From contig NC_081406.1 in the NCBI RefSeq assembly GCF_030272615.1, positions 470,756,400 to 470,820,399 on the forward strand: DNA of 64,000 nucleotides, read 5' to 3'. Positions within the stretch are counted from its first letter, which is position 1; each line of letters opens with the position of its first letter. Source of the DNA: Cryptomeria japonica (lineage: Eukaryota > Streptophyta > Pinopsida > Cupressales > Cupressaceae). The position numbers and the translations under genes are program-made. The notes beneath the pieces were generated by a model. It had not been told where the DNA came from, ran no database searches, and was given only the letters and a program-made list of their open reading frames with translations. Below, piece by piece: positions 57,379 through 64,000 of the stretch.

Positions 57379-58317
57379 TAAGTCAAGGGATCACCTTTTC
57401 CATTATAAAGCTCTAATTGAGGGACATTGGATAATGGGATCGCTGCATCAAATGTGGGCACATTATACTTATTGATTCATAGAAGCTATTTGTTGTTACA
57501 AGGAAGACAATTTTTGGGCTAAACTATTGATGGTAGCTTTGGTAGAAGGATTTAAATTTGACATGTTGGATTGAGGAGGAGTAACATTGTTGAATGAAGG
57601 AAGAGGTTGAGAATAAGAAGATATATTGTTATAGGAAGGTAGGGATTGAGAATAATGGGGTGTAACATTCTTGTAGGTAGGTATTGGAGATGATTTTGTA
57701 ACAAATGGAGGACTCACTTGAGGAGGGATGAAATAATTATGATTAGAGGAGTTGCCCCCTTGACTAACATTTGTAGGTATGATATTTTGAGTAGAAGTAG
57801 CCATGATGTTGGAGGTAAAAGTGGGATCACTAGCCATAGGGGTAGTCAAGGGAATGGAGTGATTAAATTGACTAGGAGGTTGTGTGTAGCCAAGTACTTC
57901 AACAAAACTCTTCATAGACATGATATTAGAATCAACTATATGAGCAATACCATGCAAGATATCAACACAAAGTTTATCACTTTGAACCATTCTTTTCAAT
58001 CCTTCAATCAATGGGAGAGATTTTCTTTTTGGGTATTGTTGACTCATCCATTGTTGAAGATTTTCAAATTGATTGTCAATCTTCTCCAATCAGTTAATGG
58101 AAACCCTAGTTAGTGATTCCTCCATATCATGAGAATTGTTTAAAGAATGAGGATAAATAGGGATATTTGTAGGATTGCTAGAACCACCAACATCATCATG
58201 GAATAAGTTATCCAAATTAGGCTCCATTTCCTTGATAATTAAACCTTGGGAAGCCTTAATTCTACAACTTCTTCTCACGGGGATATTATAGGTTGGACTA
58301 ATAGTAGTAAAACTCAT
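57379..58317 (-). pseudogene. TAT-type Gag, N-terminal part
   Basis: It starts MSFTTISPTYNIPVRRSCR (58317), passes a stop at 58090-58092 and continues in frame through a Leu-rich segment (QWMSQQYPKRKSLPLIEGLK) and a long Pro/Ser/Asn-rich stretch with repeated PSYNNISSYSQ- and PSFNNVT-like words. After a stop at 57496 and a frameshift it reads VPQLELYNGKGDPLT, the conserved motif just ahead of the Gag core. There it is cut by the chromovirus insertion. The core follows at 18632 and below. No Gag could be made from this copy. Confidence 0.78.
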
Positions 58318-58439
58318 GCACTAAGGGAGGGAAATTTGAAATTTGCAAAGTAATTGAATAATGTAAAATTTTAGAAAAAAATCGTAACTTAATTAAATAA
58401 GCAAATTGATTGAAGATAAAGAATAATTATGAAAATTAT
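58318..58439 (-). other. Gag-proximal leader of the TAT-type element
   Basis: Non-coding AT-rich leader between the gag start and the repeat field that follows. Confidence 0.55.
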
Positions 58440-59260
58440 GCAATCCCCTAGGAAATTGAAATTTAAAATTTAAAATTAGGACTTTGTTAAAATAACCTCT
58501 TAATTTAAAATTAAAATTACCCACTACGAGATAGAAATTTAAATTTAAAATTAGGGCTAAAAATAACCTCTTAATTTAAAAATAATAGATTGAAAGTGAT
58601 CTAAAGGAAATTTAAATTTAAAATTAGGGTCTTGTAAAAAGAACCTCTTAATTTTGAAACTTAAATTGAAAAAATGTTGGAATTTGGAAATTGAAATAAT
58701 CAATTTAAATCTAAAAATTAGGGCTCTTTTAATTAACCACTTAATTTTAAAATTTAAATTTGAAATTGTCCACAAGAAATTTAAAATTAGGGCATTGCAG
58801 AAATAACCTCTTAATTTTAAATTTAAAAATAGATCAAAGGTTGAAATTGAATGATGAATCCAAAATTAGAAAATGCACAAGATTAATTTAAATTTAAAAA
58901 TTAGGTCTTTTTTTAGTTAACCAATTAATTTTAAAATTTAAATTTGAAATTTGAAATTTGATCCAAGATTGCAAATTTGAATTTGAAGCCACTCTGAAAT
59001 GATAAATTCGAAATTTAAACAACCCACAAGCTCAATTTTAAATTTTTTGAAAATTAAACTTTTTGAAATTAACCACTTAATTTTTAAATTTAGATGTCAA
59101 ATTTGACTTGCAAGTAAAAATTTTAATTTTGAAATTGAATAACACTCAGATTTGAAACAATTAACCCAAATTATGCAATTTACAAGCTCAAATTTGAAAA
59201 TAAAAAATTAGGGTTTTAATGAAATTAACCTCTAAATTTTTTAAATTTGCAAGGAAATCA
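58440..59260. repeat. AT-rich degenerate repeat field in the TAT leader
   Basis: A unit of the form aaatttaaaattagg-(variable)-aacctcttaattttaaa recurs at least eight times. Its aacc word is at about 58494, 58565, 58642, 58735, 58805, 58919, 59071 and 59227. Spacing is 70-155 bases. There is no coding capacity. Confidence 0.8.
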
Positions 59261-59340
59261 AACATGTAAATAAAAATTTGAATTTTAAATTGCATACACA
59301 TTCAGATCTGAAAAAAAAATTTAAAAGTAAGCGTAGGATA

Positions 59341-59354
59341 TGTTGGGTTCACCA
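59341..59354 (-). other. Candidate primer binding site of the TAT-type element
   Basis: Minus-strand TGGTGAACCCAACA begins three bases inside the 5' LTR end (TACA). Position and TGG start fit a primer site. The matching tRNA is not identified. Confidence 0.55.
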
Positions 59355-59357
59355 AAA

Positions 59358-60525
59358 TGTAGAGGGGAAAATTTGATTTGGCAATTGGCAACATAAAAGG
59401 GAGAAATCATCAAATCAATTTTGCTCAAAAACCCTTTACATTCAAAAGAGGGAAGGGAATCCACTAGATTCAGTCACGGATTAGATAAGGACTGAACACT
59501 GAATAGATTGATTAATTTTTGTGGGGTTTTTCCTCTCTTTTGTAAGTTGAAATGTTGATTTAGGGTAAAGTGCTTAAAAATGAAGGTAAAACTGAGAAAA
59601 CAGTGAACTATAGATGTGGGACCGAGCTAGGCACCTAGAATCAGGCAGTATAAGTTGTTGGATTTGACCCTTGAAAAAGCTCCTAAAACTCTAGGACCAG
59701 GATGCGGCACCACAGTCCTTTGAACTTTTCGTGCAGCTAAAAGGGTTGATTCGTCTCTGTGAATGAAGCTTATTCTGAAGAGTACAACTCTGTACTTGTT
59801 TCCTGCACAGATAAAGAAAGGGAAATAGGGGCTTGCCTTAGGTTAAACCCTAGTTTTAAAATTAACCATGAAATTGAAATAAATGTAACTAGAATGATTG
59901 AAAGGAAAGGATCTCCTTTTGAGGGAGACGTTGAATTATGACTGAAAATTGAATGATGATACCTCCTTGTGAAGTTTTGATTGCCTCCACATGGAATTAG
60001 GGTTTCATGAAATATGATGTAGATCTTCACTTCAATGCTTGAATCTTGACTTTATTGCTGCTCCAAGACTTGAAGGAAGACTGAATTTCTCTTGAATGGT
60101 TGAATGCTTGATCTCATGTGTGTAATGTATGTTTGTTGTAATTAATGGATTAATAAAATGAGAGGAGACATCCTCTTTATATACTTGCCCGTTGAGAAAA
60201 ATGATGAATTTTTCAACATGAGCCGACATAGAGAGGGAATTACCACTCAAATTTGAAATATGAAAATGGATTTAAAGGGGCCCAAAAATGGGGGGGACCA
60301 TGGTGTGGCTCCATGGTCCTATTGAAGAACAAAGCGCCACGCCTTGGTCTTGCCCTATTTTTGGGCAAGAGTCAAATGCCTTATGCATAGGAAATATCAA
60401 AAAATGATGCAATATGGAAGGGGCATGAGCATAATCAGGTCCCAAGCAGGCCAAGGGGCGCAAACTCTCATGTAAGGACTCAATGCAATCAAAATTACAA
60501 AGGGGTTCAATTTTAGGATGCTACA
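59358..60525 (-). repeat. 5' LTR of the TAT-type element
   Basis: 1168 bp, on the plus strand from tgtagagggg to ggatgctaca, giving a 5-bp inverted terminus TGTAG/CTACA. It aligns with 14211-15257. It has a block of about 57 bases near 60312-60368 (after catggtgtggc) that the other copy lacks. The outer flank is atgag (60526-60530). Confidence 0.85.
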
Positions 60526-60682
60526 ATGAGATGCAAAATTGATTCTAAAATGATATGGTTATACAAAATATGAGTTGATAATTCAACATTAAGATGGTAT
60601 AAAAGCATGAAAGTGGATGAATTGCAAGGAAAATGGAGGGGATTAAATAAGCTACTCTAGGAGAAGAGGAGACATGAAAATG
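60526..60682. other. AT-rich non-coding spacer
   Basis: No frame and no recognisable repeat; outer flank of the TAT-type element. Confidence 0.5.
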
Positions 60683-60784
60683 AGACACTTGTCCTTGAGA
60701 ATGGCAAATATCATGGATGGAAATGACAAGTGTCCTTGAGAAGGACAAGTGTCATGCAAAGGAATGACAAGTGCCCTTGAGGAC
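60683..60784. repeat. Short tandem array, gacaagtgtccttgag unit
   Basis: Four degenerate copies at about 60683, 60725, 60743 and 60766. Spacing varies from 18 to 42 bases. Confidence 0.75.
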
Positions 60785-60833
60785 ACATGCCTATTTGGGA
60801 GAGAAACACCCTAATAAGAAGATTTATTTTCAA

Positions 60834-60908
60834 AAATTAGGATATTTTCAAATATCAAGATATTTCCCCAAATATTAAGATATTTCTCCAAATATTAGGA
60901 TATTTAAG
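60834..60908. repeat. 20-bp tandem array, aaatattaggatatttctcc unit
   Basis: Four consecutive copies starting at 60834, 60850, 60870 and 60890. The first is shortened to 16 bases. Each contains an imperfect inverted repeat aatat..atatt. Confidence 0.88.
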
Positions 60909-61204
60909 ATGTTTTGGAATGTGCACATATATGGGGAGGGAAGAGGTTGGAAGGGATAAGGTTGACTAAAACCCATGGTTAGTTTAGAACCCATGGTTAT
61001 TTTAAAGGAAAGGATCACACAACCTATTCCATACTTAAATTAATCAATTACCTCGATCTTTTATATCCACAACATGAAATCATATCCATCGCTAGTTGGC
61101 TCATTAAGACTTAACACATTATTGAAACGTGTACACCTTGTCGGATGAATTCGAACTCCAATACTTATGTGGACCAAAAATGATTTTCCACACGCTTCCC
61201 CAAA
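60909..61204. other. Non-coding spacer
   Basis: No coding frame. The words aaacccatggtta and gaacccatggtta form a short direct repeat at about 60970 and 60989. Confidence 0.5.
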
Positions 61205-61614
61205 TGTTGGCCAAGCTTCCTAGAACATAAAATCAATCTCCAAAACTACTCCATTAATTCTGCACAATGATCAACTACACAAGTCGGCTTGATACTTCTT
61301 GGTAAACCAAAAATCAGTACTCAAAGGCTTCTAACTTGCATACTAATTATCACCAAAGACCAAAACTCTAGAATAAGGGTAGTCTAGACATCTAACTACC
61401 TTCCTTTAGATCCACAACACAAAATATTAACCAGAAAAGAAATACCAACCAAAATATTGAACTCTGCCAGATGCTCTGGTTTAGCTTACCGGATTTAACC
61501 AAATCACCAATTTGATTTACGGTATAAGAAAATAATGCAATGCGGATGGGATCACTGACTTGGGTAGCTATCAATGACAACACCTAACTAGTTGTGCAGT
61601 GTCTCTTGCCAACA
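61205..61614 (-). repeat. Probable 3' LTR of the Sirevirus-like element
   Basis: On the plus strand it runs tgttggccaag ... cttgccaaca, ends that are inverted copies over ten positions with one extra base. The inner end abuts a purine-rich tract. The outer limit rests only on the inverted repeat, so the LTR could be longer. Confidence 0.6.
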
Positions 61615-61785
61615 ATCTCCTCCTTTGGCATTGATGGCAACACTTATTAAAAAATGACTATGTCGGAATCAATACTAACATATGTATACACAACAAAACT
61701 CAAAAATTCAAAAACTCCAAAACTCTAGAACTCCCCCTAATATGAACATAAAATTTTTCACTACCCTATACTCCCCCTTTGACAT
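61615..61785 (-). other. Repeated polypurine tracts
   Basis: Minus-strand purine runs occur at 61615-61624 (AGGAGGAGAT, next to the LTR), 61731-61738 (AGGGGGAG) and 61771-61780 (AAAGGGGGAG). The first and third share a flank of about 14 bases (rc of tttgrcatkratgrcaa), so they are duplicates. Confidence 0.65.
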
Positions 61786-61871
61786 GAATGACAATGGTAG
61801 GGACCCACATGCCAAAAAGTCATACAAAACTTTATATACAGACCACATATGTACACACAAACTTTTCTAAC

Positions 61872-64000
61872 TTACATATACTTAAATATATCTGGAAAAA
61901 TGTTCTTCAATGAGCTCAAATGACTGTCCCAACCTTTCTTGAGACACTCCAAAACTGATATGAGGCCACTAAAAAGGAATTCTTGCATCTTTGCTGACTG
62001 GAGATTTGTGGGATCATTTGTGGCGATGGCATCCCGAGCTTCCTTCAATGCAGTGAGAATTGCATCCAGCTTTGGATTAATTTAATTCCGAAGCTCACCA
62101 ACTCTACCAACAATCTTCTCCCTATCATGGCTTATATTCTTAATCTTGTCAAGCAATGATATAACCTGACTTTCTTGACTGGTCATAGAAGTAGTCAGAG
62201 GATTAAAGGATTGAGAGATACCTAAGAATTGCTTCTTGTTCTCCTTAATATGCTTCTCAATATCTACAACAAACTTATAAAATGATAGGCAATATTTGTA
62301 GACATTACCTCCTCTAGATAAGGCATCTTGAATATTTTTAACATAGGTGTCTAACAAAATTCTATCATGAGAAATCATCCTCTTTAATTCACTGAATCTC
62401 TTATTGTTGAACTCATTCTGGACTTGAACTTCAACTGACTTCTCTAATGACTGAAAATGAGTACTTACTGAGTTAATTAGCCTCTTCAACTATTTGAAGG
62501 GAGAATCTAATGTTTCCTTATGAAATGTAGGCTTTATTTTCATTAGGATACCGAAAGAAAGATTTAGCAGCTCACTATCCTCCATGTGAGACTTCAGGAT
62601 CTCCCATATTTCATTTTCTTATGCAAATGATGCTAGCTTCAATTTTTGAATGGGAAAGAGGATGGCCGAATTAATAGGCCCTTGAGACAGTGCTGGATCA
62701 TCAAAAATCAGTTTATCTTTCTCAATAAAGTCCTTAACATCTTTAGTAGTGTCTCTTGCTTCAAAGACAACACAAATCATCTCAACCTTTTTGTCCTCAA
62801 TGTCAATTTCTTCTTTAGCCTCCTTTGGACCTTCATTGTTAATTGGAGCTTGAGTCTCCATAGATGGCATGGTGTCCATTGGTGGATTCGGAGGATTCTG
62901 AGTATCCTAAACTTCATTTCCTTTTCGTGACTCCTCTCTACCTTGATCAATCACATCTTCCTATTAGTTATCCACACCTTCCGCTACTAGAACATAGGAA
63001 ATATTCACTTTAACTTTTTCATCTTTTGAATGCACTGCTTGCACTTCTCAAATAGATGAATCAACACCATCATGGGATTCTTTTGGAACAACATCATATT
63101 TGTTCTTTTTAAGAATTGGCTTCAAGATCTTCTCAGTATCTTTAATTACTTCATCTATTTGCCCAACCATAAGCTTGTTTATTCTTGTTTTTCTTCTAAA
63201 CTCCTTTTTGGCTTCTTTGAGTATTCTATTAACTTCCTCTATGGCTATCACTGAGCATAGATTAACTCACATATTCTTTTAATCTTTTATCTTTTGCCTT
63301 AGCACTACCTTTCCTCATCTCTAGAAGGTTAGACAAACTTTTAGGAATTTTAGACATGTTTTCAATAAGATCCCTATTGAAAATGTTCAAATAATTAACT
63401 GTGGCTTCCTCAAGAGTTCTCTTTCCAGAATCATTAAATTTTTTCATAAAATTCAAAGAGAGGTTTAAGTTACCTTGCAAAGTAAGAGCTTCTTCAAAAT
63501 CATTAACCGACATGCTAGGCTTTTTTGCATCCAACTTCACTTTCTTACCTACTTTTTCTTCATTGGAGGGCTTGTCCTTAGAGACTTTTGATGCCCTTTC
63601 TCCCTTGGTCTTGATTTCCTTTATTTATTCATCTGATTCAGCTTATTCATCATCCTTCACAATGACATATACCTTAGAGCTTTTTTCCTTCTTCATCTTT
63701 TCATGTTTGTCAGATGATTTAGCTTGAGATTTCTCAAAGCTAGATGGCTTATGAGAACCGGAGGAGGGTTCAGAGCTTATAGTCTTCCTTGGCTTGGGGA
63801 TGGAGGCTTTCAAACCGGTTGGTTCAACCTTGACTGACCTCTCCTCTGCAGTAGCTTGTTGAGTTATCTTCCTTTCCTCCCAGACTTCTTCTTTTATAAT
63901 GCCAATGCTCTCTGTGTACTCCTCAACTTCTTTTCTAATCTTCCAGACTATCTTAGGCTTCTTGAATTCCCTATGCAATTGCATGTCCTTCTTTGTAAAT
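61872..64000 (-). pseudogene. Long decayed extra frame of the Sirevirus-like element (env-like position, coiled-coil-like)
   Basis: Minus-strand fragments at 63643-63984, 63262-63540, 63048-63251, 62619-62879 and 62082-62489, plus the stretch down to the stop at 61872-61874, form about 700 codons. They fall in only two registers, so one frameshift near 63255 and about eight nonsense codons separate them. The frame is open to the window edge (KKDMQLHREF), so its start is missing. The product is Lys- and Glu-rich, with a Ser/Lys low-complexity part (SSGSHKPSSFEKSQAKSS) and heptad-like Leu/Ile spacing near EKHIKENKKQFLGISQS and VISLLDKIKNISHDREKIVG. There is no evident signal peptide or membrane span. 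Position suggests the extra frame of a Sirevirus; similarity to a known protein is not established. Confidence 0.5.

Larger units (their letters stand above)
14211..60525 (-). mobile_element. Layer 1: TAT/Ogre-type Ty3/gypsy element without pol, split by younger insertions
   Basis: LTR copies lie at 14211-15257 (3') and 59358-60525 (5'). Own internal sequence is 15258-18632 and 57379-59357; everything between is younger insertion. The Gag is split exactly: residues up to the GKGDPLT-type motif lie at 57379 onward, and the following Gag core begins at 18632. The order on the minus strand is 5' LTR, primer binding site, 1-kb leader, gag, CX2HX4HX4C knuckle, protease, proline-rich tail, polypurine tract, 3' LTR. 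No RT, RNase H or integrase is visible in about 5.4 kb of internal sequence. It is therefore a non-autonomous gag-protease element, resembling the class described as TR-GAG. TAT assignment rests on the knuckle and protease type. Confidence 0.8.
61205..64000 (-). mobile_element. 3' end of a Sirevirus-like copia element (continues past the window)
   Basis: On the minus strand a long decayed frame (61872-64000) is followed by repeated polypurine tracts and an LTR (61205-61614). Sireviruses are known for a third, env-like frame between pol and the 3' LTR and for multiple polypurine tracts. Both fit here, but the pol genes that would prove the assignment lie beyond 64000. Confidence 0.55.

Noticed and set aside
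14211-60525. One giant 46-kb Ogre-like element
   Set aside because: The internal part contains complete LTR pairs, primer sites and target duplications of other elements. Only about 5.4 kb of internal sequence belongs to the outer element.
1-64000. CRISPR arrays, bacterial operons or organellar genes
   Set aside because: No regularly spaced repeats with unique spacers, no ribosome-binding-site-led gene strings, and no chloroplast or mitochondrial genes were seen. All coding similarity is to plant LTR retrotransposons.

Overview
This is a 64 kb piece of plant nuclear DNA made almost entirely of LTR retrotransposons. The integrase, reverse transcriptase (RT), Gag zinc-knuckle and chromodomain families seen here are plant Ty3/gypsy and Ty1/copia types. 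The background is AT-rich and the elements are nested. This points to a seed plant with a large, repeat-rich genome; a gymnosperm would fit, but the sequence does not prove the taxon. I see no convincing host gene.

Layout. Positions 1-14,210 are AT-rich and mostly non-coding. They hold a solo LTR with a perfect 5-bp target duplication (953-1826), a 65-bp tandem repeat (2392-2636), an eroded gag-like reading frame (4783-5400), degenerate repeats, and an unrecognised 148-codon frame (13782-14228). From 14,211 to 60,525 lies one nest. Layer 1 is a minus-strand TAT/Ogre-type Ty3/gypsy element (LTRs 14211-15257 and 59358-60525) that carries gag and protease but no visible RT or integrase. Layer 2 is a plus-strand chromovirus (18633-19481 plus 50447-57378) inserted in that element's gag. 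Layer 3 is a 31-kb minus-strand array of a Tekay/Del-like chromovirus (19482-50436), inserted a few bases outside a layer-2 LTR. It has four LTRs, the complete ones about 4.4-4.5 kb, and three internal regions. Layer 4 is a minus-strand Ty1/copia element (40484-46255) with a perfect AATAG target duplication, inserted in the protease of the third Tekay unit. To the right, 60,526-61,204 carries two short tandem arrays, and 61,205-64,000 is the 3' end of a minus-strand copia-like element with Sirevirus features: repeated polypurine tracts and a long coiled-coil-like extra frame.

Function and history. Every element is broken by stops, frameshifts or lost catalytic residues; the copia element is the least damaged. 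The three Tekay units share the same frameshift just after the RT active site, and some share stop codons. The array therefore seems to come from unequal recombination or from a defective founder. The most unusual features are the multi-unit array, the GC-rich minisatellite and telobox palindrome inside its giant LTRs, and the gag-protease-only layer-1 element. Identity figures and family names need alignment to confirm; nothing here was computed.
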